Assembly (NCBI RefSeq): GCF_016654015.1
Contig: NZ_JAEPWM010000009.1
Location: 62,001 to 126,000, forward strand
Direction: 5' to 3'
Source: Ramlibacter ginsenosidimutans
GTDB lineage: Bacteria; Pseudomonadota; Gammaproteobacteria; Burkholderiales; Burkholderiaceae_C
Length of the DNA stretch: 64,000 nucleotides
Shown: piece after piece, positions 8,240 to 17,616 of the stretch
Layout: the number at the start of each line of letters is the position of its first letter
How positions within the stretch are numbered: position 1 is the stretch's first letter
Program-made: the position numbers and the translations under genes
Notes under the pieces: generated by a model
Databases searched by the model: none
What the model was told of the DNA's origin: nothing
Seen by the model: only the letters and a program-made list of their open reading frames with translations

Positions 8240-9010
8240 ATGAACTCGGCCGCGAACATCGACAAGAGCCTGCTCATCGAGGGACTGGGCAAGGGCTTGC
8301 GCGTGATCGAATGCTTCTCCGATGCGCACCCGCGCCTCACGGCCTCGGAGGCGGCGGAACTCGCCGGGCTCACGCGCACGGCGGCGCGCCGCTACCTGCT
8401 GAGCCTGGTGCACTACGGCTATGCGGACTCCGACGGCAAGCACTACTGGCTGCTGCCGGCGATCCTGCGGCTGGGACGCAGCTACCTCGAAGCGGCGCGG
8501 CTGCCGCGGCTGGTGCAGCCGTTCATGCAGCGCGTGTCGATGCAGACGGGCGAGACCGCCAACCTGAGCGTGCTGGACGGCCGCGACGTGGTCTACCTCA
8601 CGCGCAGCAACTCGCCGCGCGTGGTCTCGATCGGTTTCCATCCCGGCGCGCGCGTGCCGGCGCACGTGGTGTCGGCGGGATTCGCCCTGCTCTCCACGCT
8701 GTCGCCGGAGCAGGTGGAGGCCTGGTTCGAAGGGGCGGAGTTCGGGCAGTTCACGCCCGAGACGATCACGGATCCGCAACGCCTGCGCGATTCGGTCGCG
8801 CAGGCGCGGCGTCTCGGCTACTGGCTGGCGGACCAGTACGCGGACGTCGGCCTGCGCGGGCTGGCCGTGCCCCTGAAGGACCGGCAGGGCCGCTGCGTGG
8901 GCGCGCTCAGCATCACCTTCCAGGCGCAAGCCTATCCGGGCGACGCGAGCCTCACGCGCCTGCTGCCGCCCTTGCAGGAAGCGGCGCAGACGTTGCGGCA
9001 GGTGATCTGA
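8240..9010 (+). CDS. IclR-family regulator, PcaR/PobR-like
   Basis: 256 residues counted from the ATG at 8240 (MNSAANIDKSLLIEGLGKG). The frame stays open 27 codons further upstream, but that extension runs through the operator-like DNA and is not expected in the family. Winged helix about 15-75: GLRVIECFSDAHPRLTASEAAELAGLTRTAARRYLLSL. Effector domain about 90-250, with TGETANLSVLDGRDVVYL and AGFALLSTLS. This domain order and sequence type match regulators of protocatechuate, 4-hydroxybenzoate and quinate genes. It is divergent from the permease and AroE-like genes and convergent with the pmd operon. It probably activates its neighbours with an aromatic or shikimate-type effector. Confidence 0.85.
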   Translation: MNSAANIDKSLLIEGLGKGLRVIECFSDAHPRLTASEAAELAGLTRTAARRYLLSLVHYGYADSDGKHYWLLPAILRLGRSYLEAARLPRLVQPFMQRVSMQTGETANLSVLDGRDVVYLTRSNSPRVVSIGFHPGARVPAHVVSAGFALLSTLSPEQVEAWFEGAEFGQFTPETITDPQRLRDSVAQARRLGYWLADQYADVGLRGLAVPLKDRQGRCVGALSITFQAQAYPGDASLTRLLPPLQEAAQTLRQVI

Positions 9011-9016
9011 GGCGAT

Positions 9017-9121
9017 GCTGGGGTTCGCCTGCGGCTCACCGCCAGCCTACAGGGTGGTGAACGGAGCGAACCCCGCAACCGTGCACCGGGTAGGCTGGCG
9101 GTGAACGGAGTGAACCCCAGC
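9017..9121. repeat. REP-type palindromic repeat (TAGGCTGG family), between convergent genes
   Basis: The segment 9017-9050 (GCTGGGGTTCGCC ... CGCCAGCCTAC) is the inverted counterpart of 9090-9121 (GTAGGCTGGCGGTGA ... GAACCCCAGC), with an extra partial unit between them. The same arms recur at 16078-16164 and 16245-16332. It lies between the ends of the iclR gene and pmdC, where the hairpin could stop transcription from both sides. Confidence 0.8.
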
Positions 9122-9134
9122 AATTCCGCGCTGC

Positions 9135-11023
<1,889 letters not shown>

Positions 11024-11410
11024 TCATTTTTTCTCCTGTTCACGGCCCCAGGTGGCGGGGCGGCCGCCGGCGACCATCATGTCGCGGTAGGCCTCCTCGC
11101 TCATGCCCGTCATCGAGCCGGCCATCTGCTGGAAGCTCTTGCCGTCGGTGGCGCCGATCTTGGCGAGGAAGTAGATGTTGCCGCCCAGCGCGATCATGGC
11201 GTTCATGTCGCGGGAGAGCACGGCCTTCTTCTGGTCCTCGGTCATCGGCCACTGGTCCAGGTAGGCGCGCTCGTCGGCCTTGAACTTCTCGCGGTTCTCG
11301 GCCTTCATGAGCGACATGCAGAACTGGTTGAGCCAGTAGCCCTTGCGGCTCTGGTCCGCGTCGAAGATGGTGGTGCCGGGAATGCCGGCATAGGGTTTGT
11401 CGAGCGGCAT
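11024..11410 (-). CDS. pmdA: Protocatechuate 4,5-dioxygenase alpha chain
   Basis: 128 residues; a small helical subunit that caps the PmdB active site. Start at the ATG ending at 11410; the longer open frame upstream lies in pmdD. LigA-type motifs: PGTTIFDADQSRKGYWLNQF near the N-terminus, FKADERAYLDQW, MTEDQKKAVLSRD, then GGNIYFLAKIGATDGKSFQ and AGSMTGMSEEAYRDMM. Length and motifs fit stand-alone LigA/PmdA. It sits 11 bp after pmdD and 78 bp before pmdB. Confidence 0.95.
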   Translation of the reverse strand: MPLDKPYAGIPGTTIFDADQSRKGYWLNQFCMSLMKAENREKFKADERAYLDQWPMTEDQKKAVLSRDMNAMIALGGNIYFLAKIGATDGKSFQQMAGSMTGMSEEAYRDMMVAGGRPATWGREQEKK

Positions 11411-11421
11411 GGCGTGCCTCC

Positions 11422-12357
11422 TCAGGCCTCGTTGGGCCAGTACAGACGATTGGGATTGTCCACGAGCAGTTTCTGCTGCAGCTCCTTCGTCACTGCGATG
11501 TGCGGGATGTAGTCGACCAGCAGGCCGTCGTCGGGCATGTGGCCCTTCAGGTTGGGGTGTGGCCAGTCGGTGCCCCACAGCACGCGGTCGGGGAAGGTCT
11601 CGACGATCTTGCGCGCGAACGGCACGACGTCCCGGTAGGCATTGCGCTCGCCGTTCAAGGCCGGCGGGCCGGCCACGCTCAGGCGCTCGGGGCAGCTCAC
11701 CTTGCTCCACACGTTCGTGTGCTCGCGCATGAACTTGAGGAACAGCTCGAACTCGGGACCGTCGACCGGCTTCGTCACATCGGGCCGGCCCATGTGGTCG
11801 ACGACGACGGTCGTCGGCAGCGCGCTGAAGAAGTCCCACAGCTCGGGCAGGTCCACGGCCTCGAAGTAGATGACCACATGCCAGCCCAGGGGCGCGATGC
11901 GGCCGGCGATCTCCAGCAGTTCATCCTTGGGCGTGAAGTCCACCAGGCGCTTGACGAAGTTGAAGCGCACGCCGCGCACGCCGGCGGCATGCAGGTCCTG
12001 CAGCTCCTGGTCGGAGATGCTGCGCTTGACGGTGGCGACGCCCTTGGCCTTGCCGTTGGAGCGCTTCAGCGCATCGACCAGCGCGCGGTTGTCGGCGCCA
12101 TGGCAGGTGGCCTGCACGATCACGTTCTTCGCGAAGCCCAGGTGGTCGCGCAGCGCGAACAGCTGCTCGGCGCTGGCGTCGCACGGCGTGTACTTGCGCT
12201 CCGGCGCGTAGGGGAACTGCGCGCCGGGGCCGAACACGTGGCAGTGCGCATCCACCGCGTTGGGCGGCAGCTGGAACTGCGGTTTGCTCGGGCCCGTGTA
12301 CCAGTCGAGCCAGCCGGGGGTTTTCTCGAAGGGGCCGGTGGTGGGTTTGCCGCTCAT
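11422..12357 (-). CDS. pmdD: 2-pyrone-4,6-dicarboxylate hydrolase
   Basis: 311 residues, amidohydrolase-superfamily TIM barrel. It hydrolyses the lactone 2-pyrone-4,6-dicarboxylate to 4-oxalomesaconate/4-carboxy-2-hydroxymuconate, step three of the 4,5-pathway. LigI-type features: VDAHCHVFGPGAQFPYAPERKYTP near residue 35, ATCHGADNRAL, GVRGVRFNFVKRLVD, VVDHMGRPD and WGTDWPHPN with the catalytic Asp near residue 265. These match known LigI/PmdD, which work without a bound metal. It lies 7 bp after pmdF and 11 bp before pmdA. Confidence 0.95.
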   Translation of the reverse strand: MSGKPTTGPFEKTPGWLDWYTGPSKPQFQLPPNAVDAHCHVFGPGAQFPYAPERKYTPCDASAEQLFALRDHLGFAKNVIVQATCHGADNRALVDALKRSNGKAKGVATVKRSISDQELQDLHAAGVRGVRFNFVKRLVDFTPKDELLEIAGRIAPLGWHVVIYFEAVDLPELWDFFSALPTTVVVDHMGRPDVTKPVDGPEFELFLKFMREHTNVWSKVSCPERLSVAGPPALNGERNAYRDVVPFARKIVETFPDRVLWGTDWPHPNLKGHMPDDGLLVDYIPHIAVTKELQQKLLVDNPNRLYWPNEA

Positions 12358-12364
12358 GGTGTGC

Positions 12365-13048
12365 TCAGTCGATGTAGCGCAGGCCGGCCTTCGCCAGCGG
12401 CTCGCGCATCTTGTACATGTCCAGGCCCAGCACGCCGCTGGCGAGCTTGGCGCGCTTCTCGCCTTCGTTCGCCTCGCGGGCGGCGGCGGCGTCCAGGGTC
12501 TTCTTCGCCATGGCGGCCGGCACGCAGACCACGCCGTCGTCGTCGGCCACGATCACGTCACCCGGGTGCACGAGGGCGTCGGCGCAGACCACGGGGATGT
12601 TCACCGACCCGAGCGTCGCCTTCACGGTGCCCTTGGAGCTGATCGCCCTGCTCCATACCGGGAACTGCATTTCCGTCAGCGTCTTCACGTCGCGGCAGCC
12701 GCCGTCGATCACCAGCGCACGGGCCCCGCGCGCCTTGAACGAGGTGGCCAGCAGGTCGCCGAAGAAGCCGTCCGTGTTGGGCGAGGTGAGCGCGGCGACC
12801 ACGATGTCGCCCGGCTGGATCTGCTCGGCCACGACGTGCAGCATCCAGTTGTCACCCGGCTGCAGCAGCACCGTGACCGCAGTGCCGGAGACCTGCGCGC
12901 CCGCATAGATCGGGCGCATGTAGGTGTTCATCAGGCCCACGCGGCCCATGGCCTCGTGGACGGTGGCGGATCCGTATTGGGCGAGCTGGTCCGCGACGGC
13001 GCGATCGGCTCTCTTGATGTTGCGGTAGACGACGCCTAGTTCGTACAT
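12365..13048 (-). CDS. pmdF: 4-carboxy-4-hydroxy-2-oxoadipate aldolase / oxaloacetate decarboxylase
   Basis: 227 residues, RraA-like class II aldolase fold. It splits 4-carboxy-4-hydroxy-2-oxoadipate into pyruvate and oxaloacetate, the last step of the 4,5-pathway, and family members also decarboxylate oxaloacetate. Motifs: [48 protein letters not shown] (metal-site region), VIDGGCRDV near residue 115-123, and [16 protein letters not shown]. The start ending at 13048 is the family-typical [15 protein letters not shown]. It is separated from pmdE by a 143-bp gap filled by a foldback repeat. Confidence 0.94.
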   Translation of the reverse strand: MYELGVVYRNIKRADRAVADQLAQYGSATVHEAMGRVGLMNTYMRPIYAGAQVSGTAVTVLLQPGDNWMLHVVAEQIQPGDIVVAALTSPNTDGFFGDLLATSFKARGARALVIDGGCRDVKTLTEMQFPVWSRAISSKGTVKATLGSVNIPVVCADALVHPGDVIVADDDGVVCVPAAMAKKTLDAAAAREANEGEKRAKLASGVLGLDMYKMREPLAKAGLRYID

Positions 13049-13068
13049 GGTGTTCTCCAGAAATCGGA

Positions 13069-13177
13069 CATCCGGACGCAGAGGACGCAAAGGTTTCGCA
13101 GAAGACGCAAAAGAAACCCTTTGAATGGGTTCATCTCCCTTTTGCGACTTCTGCGTCTTTTGCGTCCTCTGCGTTCG
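13069..13177. repeat. Foldback repeat, GACGCAGAGG family (copy 1), inside the pmd operon
   Basis: About 110 bp with two complementary arms. The left arm runs through CGCAGAGGACGCAAAGG and GCAGAAGACGCAAAAG; the right arm through CTTCTGCGTCTTTTGCG and TCCTCTGCG. The arms are themselves built of near-repeats of GACGCAAAAG/GACGCAGAGG. It lies between pmdE and pmdF in the transcript and could form a long hairpin there. Other copies: 15993-16070, 26454-26559, 43167-43272. Confidence 0.85.
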
Positions 13178-13191
13178 TTTTCTCTGTTCTC

Positions 13192-14226
13192 TTACTTGCC
13201 GCGCTTCTTCAGCAGCGCGTCGAGGCGCGGGAAGACCCGGCGCGTGTTGCCTTCGAAGATCGCGTGCTTGTCCTCGGCGGACAGGATGGGCGAGCCGTCG
13301 ATGTAGCGCTTGGTGTCGTCGTAGTAGTGGCCCGTCTCCGGGTCGATGCCGCGCACGGCGCCGATCATTTCCGAGGCGAACAGCACGTTCTTCACCGGGA
13401 TCACGGTGTTCAGCAGGTTGATGCCCGGCTGGTGATAGACGCAGGTGTCGAAGAACACGTTGTTCATCACGTGGTCCTTCAGCGGCGGCCGCTTGATCTC
13501 CTGCGCCAGGCCGCGGAAGCGCCCCCAGTGATAAGGCACCGCGCCGCCGCCGTGCGGGATGATGAAGCGCAGCGTCGGGAAATCCTTGAACAGGTCGCCT
13601 TGCACCAGCTGCATGAAGGCGGTGGTGTCGGCGTTGAGGTAGTGCGCGCCGGTGGTGTGGAAGGCCGGGTTGCACGAGGTGGACACGTGCACCATGGCGG
13701 GCACGTCGTACTCCACCATCTTCTCGTAGATCGGGTACCACCACTTGTCCGTCAGCGGCGGCTCCTTCCAGTGGCCGCCGGACGGGTCCGGGTTCAGGTT
13801 GATGCCGACGTTGCCGTACTGCTCGATGCACTTCACCATCTCGGGAATGCAGGTCTTCGGGTCCACGCCGGTCGACTGCGGCAGCATCGCGACCGGCACG
13901 AAGTGCTCGGGGAACAGCTGGCTCACCCGGAAGCACAGCTCGTTGCAGATGGCCGCCCACGTGCTCGACACGTTGAAGTCGCCGATGTGGTGCGCCATGA
14001 AGCTCGCGCGCGGCGAGAACAGTGTCATGTCGTTGCCGCGCTCCTTCATCAGGCGCAGCTGGTTGGCGGAGATCGTTTCGCGGATCTCGTCGTCGCTGAT
14101 CTTCAGGTCGGAGACCTTGGGCATCTGCGCCGGATCCTTGATGCCGGCGATCTGCTGGTTGCGCCACTGTTCCAGCTGCTTGGGAGCGGTGGTGTAGTGG
14201 CCGTGGCAATCGATGATGAGGCTCAT
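13192..14226 (-). CDS. pmdE: 4-oxalomesaconate hydratase
   Basis: 344 residues, amidohydrolase-2 type barrel. It hydrates 4-oxalomesaconate (enol form) to 4-carboxy-4-hydroxy-2-oxoadipate. LigJ-type marks: [15 protein letters not shown] at the N-terminus with the HGH metal site near residue 8-10, [69 protein letters not shown] and [24 protein letters not shown]. All match LigJ/PmdE. It is the first recognised pathway gene, 47 bp after the ModA-like gene. Confidence 0.95.
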   Translation of the reverse strand: MSLIIDCHGHYTTAPKQLEQWRNQQIAGIKDPAQMPKVSDLKISDDEIRETISANQLRLMKERGNDMTLFSPRASFMAHHIGDFNVSSTWAAICNELCFRVSQLFPEHFVPVAMLPQSTGVDPKTCIPEMVKCIEQYGNVGINLNPDPSGGHWKEPPLTDKWWYPIYEKMVEYDVPAMVHVSTSCNPAFHTTGAHYLNADTTAFMQLVQGDLFKDFPTLRFIIPHGGGAVPYHWGRFRGLAQEIKRPPLKDHVMNNVFFDTCVYHQPGINLLNTVIPVKNVLFASEMIGAVRGIDPETGHYYDDTKRYIDGSPILSAEDKHAIFEGNTRRVFPRLDALLKKRGK

Positions 14227-14273
14227 CTGGGTCTTTCCTCGGAACGCCGCGGCTGCGGCTTGGATTCAGTGCT

Positions 14274-14963
14274 TCAGGCGGCCGGTTCCATGCCGTTGCG
14301 GCGCTTGGCCGCCTCGGCATCGGGCGAGGCCATGAAGGCCAGCATCGCGCGCACGGCCTCGACGCGGCTCGAACTCGCGCAGATCCCGCCGCTGAAGGTG
14401 GTGGTGATCTGCACGGCCGCCGGCATGGGGCCGACCAGGGTGATGCCTTGCAGGTGGATCAGTTCGCTCAGTTGCTGGAACCCCAGCGCGACTTCGCCGC
14501 GCGCGACCAGCGCACCGACGGGAATGCCGGGGGGCGCCTGCACGAGCCGGCCCTTGAGCTCCGGCGCGATGCCCCAGCGCTCGAACAGCTTCACCAGCGC
14601 GACGCCGCTCGGGCCGGTCGAATAGCCGATGGTGGACGCGGCGAGTACGGCGCGCTTCAGCGCTTCCTCGCTGGACACGTCGGGACGCGGCGCGCCGGCC
14701 TGGACCGCGATGGCCACGGAGGAGTCGACGAGGTCCACGCGCGAGCCGGCGCGCACCTGGCCGGTCCCGATCAACTGGTCGATGGCGTCGGCCGCGAGCA
14801 CGACGAAGTCGAAGGCCTCGCCGGCGGCGACCCGCTTCGCGGCATCGACGCCGCCGACGGACTCGACCTCCACCGGCTGCTGCGAGCGCTGCGCGTACGC
14901 ATGGGCCAGTTCGTTCAACACCTGGCGGGTGGCCATGGAGGAGATGCCCTTGAGCGCGTTCAT
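14274..14963 (-). CDS. Substrate-binding-protein-fold protein without a signal peptide (ModA-like), first gene of pmd operon
   Basis: 229 residues resembling the extracellular molybdate/sulfate-type binding fold: [72 protein letters not shown] and [16 protein letters not shown]. Notably there is no signal peptide: the protein begins directly with the binding fold, so it is probably cytoplasmic. It is the promoter-proximal gene of the pmd operon, where Comamonas has pmdU (tautomerase) and pmdK (transporter). Its role is unknown; sensing or carrying a pathway acid is possible, and I would not assign catalysis from sequence alone. Confidence 0.68.
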   Translation of the reverse strand: MNALKGISSMATRQVLNELAHAYAQRSQQPVEVESVGGVDAAKRVAAGEAFDFVVLAADAIDQLIGTGQVRAGSRVDLVDSSVAIAVQAGAPRPDVSSEEALKRAVLAASTIGYSTGPSGVALVKLFERWGIAPELKGRLVQAPPGIPVGALVARGEVALGFQQLSELIHLQGITLVGPMPAAVQITTTFSGGICASSSRVEAVRAMLAFMASPDAEAAKRRNGMEPAA

Positions 14964-15018
14964 GGCGGCATTGTGGTCGCCGCCCGGCCTGCGTCCAAGC
15001 GGAGCATGGCACTAGCAG

Positions 15019-15040
15019 GTATACCGCTTCGGCATAATCG
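15019..15040. promoter_or_regulatory. Dyad in the lysR / pmd divergent gap
   Basis: ATACCG-CTT-CGGCAT at 15021-15035 is a 6-bp dyad with one mismatch, followed by AATCG. It sits about 25 bp before the lysR start and about 58 bp before the operon's first gene, where a LysR activator site (T-N11-A style dyad) would be expected. Binding is inferred. Confidence 0.5.
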
Positions 15041-15059
15041 AAGGCCAGCTATTCACCCC

Positions 15060-15974
15060 ATGGACCTCAAGCAGCTCGAATACTTCGTCCGCGTCGCCGA
15101 GCTCGGCAGCTTCACGCGTGCCGCGGTCGAACTCGACGTAGCCCAGCCGGCGCTCAGCCGGCAGGTGCGCCTGCTGGAGGTGGAACTGCGCCAGAACCTG
15201 CTCGTGCGCAACGGCCGCGGCGCCGTGCCCACGGAGGCCGGCAAGCTCCTGCTGGAGCACGGGCGCGGCATCCTGCACCAGGTCGAACGCGCCCGCGAAG
15301 ACCTGGGCCGCCTGCGTGGCGGCCTCGCCGGCAAGGTGGCCGTGGGCTTGCCCAACAGCGTCGCGCGCGTGCTGACCGTGCCGCTGACCCGCGCGTTCCG
15401 CGAGGCGCTGCCCGAAGCGCGGCTGTCGATCAGCGAAGGCCTGTCCAGCGGCCTGCAGGAGGGACTGGCCAGCGGCCGGCTCGACATCGTGGTGCTGTAC
15501 AACGCCCAACCCTCGCGCGAGCTGGACCTGAGCGCCTTGCTGGAGGAGGAACTGGTGCTGGTGCAGGCGCGTCCGCCGGGGCTGCACGAGGACCCGCCGC
15601 CCGGGCCGGTCTCCCTGCAGGAGGTCGCGCGGCTGCCGCTGGTGATCCCGACGCGGCCCAACGCGATCCGCATGCACGTCGAGGCGGCGCTCGCGGACAT
15701 CGGCGCGCGACCGAACGTGGTGCTGGAGATCGACGGCGTCTCCGCCATCCTGGACCTGGTGCTCGATGGCGCCGGCTGCGCGATCCTGTCACGCAACGCC
15801 CTGCTCAATTCGCCGCGGCCCTCGGCCTACACGGCACGGCAGATCGGCGAGCCGCCGCTGCGCATCCGCCTGTCCCTGGCGACCAGCCTGCAGAGGCCTG
15901 CGACTCCCGTGCAGAAGGCGACGCTGGACCTGATCCGCGAGAAGGCGCCTGCGGTGGTGGCGCATGCGCTGTGA
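15060..15974 (+). CDS. LysR-family regulator of the pmd operon
   Basis: 304 residues from the ATG at 15060 (MDLKQLEYFVRVAELGSFTRAA); the frame is open further upstream only by chance across the divergent gap. The helix-turn-helix covers about 1-60 (VAQPALSRQVRLLEVELRQNLLVRNGRGAVPTEAG), followed by a linker helix and the periplasmic-binding-type effector domain (about 90-295). The sequence type (DLKQLEYF, VGLPNSVARVLTVPL) is that of LTTRs controlling aromatic acid pathways. Divergent placement next to the pmd operon suggests it is the activator responding to protocatechuate or a 4,5-pathway intermediate. A possible site lies in the 96-bp gap. Confidence 0.88.
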   Translation: MDLKQLEYFVRVAELGSFTRAAVELDVAQPALSRQVRLLEVELRQNLLVRNGRGAVPTEAGKLLLEHGRGILHQVERAREDLGRLRGGLAGKVAVGLPNSVARVLTVPLTRAFREALPEARLSISEGLSSGLQEGLASGRLDIVVLYNAQPSRELDLSALLEEELVLVQARPPGLHEDPPPGPVSLQEVARLPLVIPTRPNAIRMHVEAALADIGARPNVVLEIDGVSAILDLVLDGAGCAILSRNALLNSPRPSAYTARQIGEPPLRIRLSLATSLQRPATPVQKATLDLIREKAPAVVAHAL

Positions 15975-15992
15975 GGGGAAACAGAAAACCCA

Positions 15993-16070
15993 ACATCCGG
16001 ACGCAGAGGACGCAGAGGTTTCGCAGAGGACGCAAAAGGACTTCCATGGAAGGAATTCCCTTTGCGTTCG
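15993..16070. repeat. Foldback repeat, GACGCAGAGG family (copy 2, shortened right arm)
   Basis: About 78 bp directly after the lysR stop: ACATCCGGACGCAGAGG, GACGCAGAGGTTTCGCAG and GACGCAAAAGG form the left arm. The right arm is reduced to CCCTTTGCGTTCG after a small internal dyad (CTTCCATGGAAG). It has the same head, ACATCCGGACGCAGAGG, as the copy at 13069. Confidence 0.8.
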
Positions 16071-16077
16071 GCTGGCT

Positions 16078-16164
16078 CGTAGGCTGGTGGTGAGCCGCAG
16101 GCGAACCCCAGCTTGCTGCGCTACGCTGGATCGCTGGGGTTCGCGTTGCTCACCGCCAGCCTAC
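16078..16164. repeat. REP-type palindrome, TAGGCTGG family (unit 1 of 2)
   Basis: 87-bp palindromic unit. The left arm CGTAGGCTGGTGGTGAGC ... GCGAACCCCAGC pairs with the right arm GCTGGGGTTCGCG ... GCTCACCGCCAGCCTACG, around a loop TTGCTGCGCTACGCTGGATC. It is nearly identical to 16245-16332, loop included. Confidence 0.88.
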
Positions 16165-16200
16165 GAGAACGAGGGCCCGTCAGTCTTCCCGACGGTTCAT

Positions 16201-16246
16201 CGTCGCGGCAGGCGGCGTGCGCTGCAGTCCCGCACCAGGGGCATCG
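16201..16246. repeat. 46-bp direct repeat, upstream copy
   Basis: CGTCGCGGCAGGCGGCGTGC followed by a variant middle and CAGGGGCATCG. It repeats at 16373-16418 in the same orientation, and its first part recurs inverted at 16629-16652. The second REP unit begins exactly where this copy ends. Confidence 0.75.
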
Positions 16247-16332
16247 TAGGCTGGTGGTGAGCCGCAGGCGAACCCCAGCTTGCTGCGCTACGCTGGATCG
16301 CTGGGGTTCGCGGTGCTCACCGCCAGCCTACG
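16245..16332. repeat. REP-type palindrome, TAGGCTGG family (unit 2 of 2)
   Basis: 88-bp near-identical copy of 16078-16164, same orientation, same loop. The two units and the flanking 46-bp direct repeat give a spacing of about 167-172 bp, consistent with a duplication of the composite segment. Confidence 0.88.
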
Positions 16333-16372
16333 AAGACCGGTGAGTCGTGCCCGCAGGGGCCCGACTGCCCGT

Positions 16373-16652
16373 CGTCGCGGCAGGCGGCGTGCGGTGAAGG
16401 CCCGCATCAGGGGCATCGCCTGGAAGCCGGCCCGGGCGGCGGAGCGCGGCTCGAGAGCGCAGCGTCGAACCGCGCGTACGTTTCATGCTACCGCGGCACT
16501 TGTTCGAGCAGAGAGTTTGACCGCGAGGAGCGGGCAAACTCTCTGCGAGTTGTGCCGCGCGACGCCGCCCGGACCGGCTTCCAGGGGAGTCGGCGCGCGC
16601 AGCCGCCGACCGATGCCCAGCGGGCCTGCACCGCACGCCGCCTGCCGCGACG
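16373..16652. repeat. Large nested inverted repeat (about 280 bp)
   Basis: Four nested arm pairs share one centre near 16525. 16373-16405 pairs with 16620-16652 (33 nt, one mismatch). 16419-16441 pairs with 16563-16585 (23 nt, one mismatch). 16492-16499 pairs with 16552-16559 (CGCGGCAC/GTGCCGCG). 16508-16519 pairs with 16535-16546 (GCAGAGAGTTTG/CAAACTCTCTGC). It has no convincing reading frame. It could be a foldback mobile-repeat remnant, a structured RNA, or a strong terminator between lysR and the convergent dehydrogenase gene. Confidence 0.8.
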
Positions 16653-16716
16653 CCCCCGGCACTCGGCAGAGGCAGCGACTCATTCCTCCCCGAAGACGGG
16701 AGAAGCTCGTCGAATC

Positions 16717-17610
16717 CTACTTCCTGCGCGCGGCTAGCAGCCGGTCGGCGAACTCCTGCCAGCGGGCCTTCTTCGTCAACCCGGCGAACACGCCCTCGCG
16801 CGCCTGGTCCGCGACCCACTGCTGCTTGTCCGCGATCGCGGCTGTCATCAGCGGATCGAAGCCCGATTCGCGCACGGTGTTCGCCGCCTCGCGCATTTCC
16901 TCCGCGCGGCGCTGACCGTGCTGCACCACGCGGCTGAAGAAGTAGGCGCCCTGCTCCTGCCAGTCGATGGAGGGGAAGGTTTCCTGCAGGGTGGGCAACA
17001 CGTGGTCCTCGACGCCGTACGCGCGCGCCGTGCTGTAGCTTTCGATCACCAGCGCCTCCAGGCCCTTGATCATCACGCTGCGGCACATCTTGATCGCACT
17101 CGCCACGCCGAGCTGCTCGCTCACCACCTTCGCATCCATGCCCCACGCGGCGAGCACGGGCGCGAGCTCACCCGCCCGCTCGCCGCCCAGCAGCATCGGC
17201 ACGCGGATGCCGTACGGCGGCACCGAGGTCATGACGCCTGCTTCCACGTAGTGCGCGCCCCGCGCTGCCACGGCCTCGGCGGCCTTCTGCTTCGTCCCGG
17301 GCGATGCGGAGTTGAGGTCCAGGAACACGGTGCCGGCGCGGAGGAAGCGCGCAGCCTCCTGCGCGACGGCGAGCGTGTTGGAAGCCGTGACGGCGGAGAT
17401 GACCAGCTCGCTCGTCTCGCAGAGCTCCTGCATGGAAGCGCAGGGACGAACGCCTTGCTGCTGCGCGTGCGCGCGTTCCGCGCCCGCGGTCGCCGCCTGC
17501 GCCAACTTCAGGTCCCACGCGGCAAGCTGCGCAACCTGCGGCTGCAGGCCCGCGGCGAAGATCTTGCCGACCTCGCCGTACCCGACGATGCCCACGCGCG
17601 TGACTTGCAT
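16717..17610 (-). CDS. NAD(P)-dependent dehydrogenase, 6-phosphogluconate-dehydrogenase-like with DUF1932 C-terminus
   Basis: 297 residues. Rossmann start MQVTRVGIVGYGEVGKIFAAGL; residues 1-165 are the NAD-binding 6PGDH-type domain (SELVISAVTASNTLAV, FLDLNSASPGTKQ, EAGVMTSVPPYGIRVPMLLGG). The C-terminal helical part has GVASAIKMCRSVMIKGLEALVIES, with the conserved lysine expected in beta-hydroxyacid dehydrogenase relatives, then the DUF1932 domain. It probably oxidises or reduces a small hydroxy/keto acid. The Bug receptor gene ends 6 bp upstream, so both likely serve one acid. Its placement beside the pmd operon hints at an aromatic or dicarboxylate substrate, but this is not demonstrated. 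Confidence 0.75.
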   Translation of the reverse strand: MQVTRVGIVGYGEVGKIFAAGLQPQVAQLAAWDLKLAQAATAGAERAHAQQQGVRPCASMQELCETSELVISAVTASNTLAVAQEAARFLRAGTVFLDLNSASPGTKQKAAEAVAARGAHYVEAGVMTSVPPYGIRVPMLLGGERAGELAPVLAAWGMDAKVVSEQLGVASAIKMCRSVMIKGLEALVIESYSTARAYGVEDHVLPTLQETFPSIDWQEQGAYFFSRVVQHGQRRAEEMREAANTVRESGFDPLMTAAIADKQQWVADQAREGVFAGLTKKARWQEFADRLLAARRK

Positions 17611-17616
17611 GGCTTG

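Larger units (their letters stand above)
15975..16716. other. 742-bp gene-free stretch made of repeats
   Basis: Between the ends of lysR (plus strand) and the DUF1932 dehydrogenase (minus strand). It contains, in order, one GACGCAGAGG-family foldback, two TAGGCTGG-family REP units separated by a 46-bp direct repeat, and the large nested inverted repeat. Open frames crossing it are low-complexity shadows of the repeats. Confidence 0.8.

Noticed and set aside
16078-16332. Possible CRISPR array from repeated units
   Set aside because: Only two palindromic 87/88-bp units with no short unique spacers, and no cas genes nearby.
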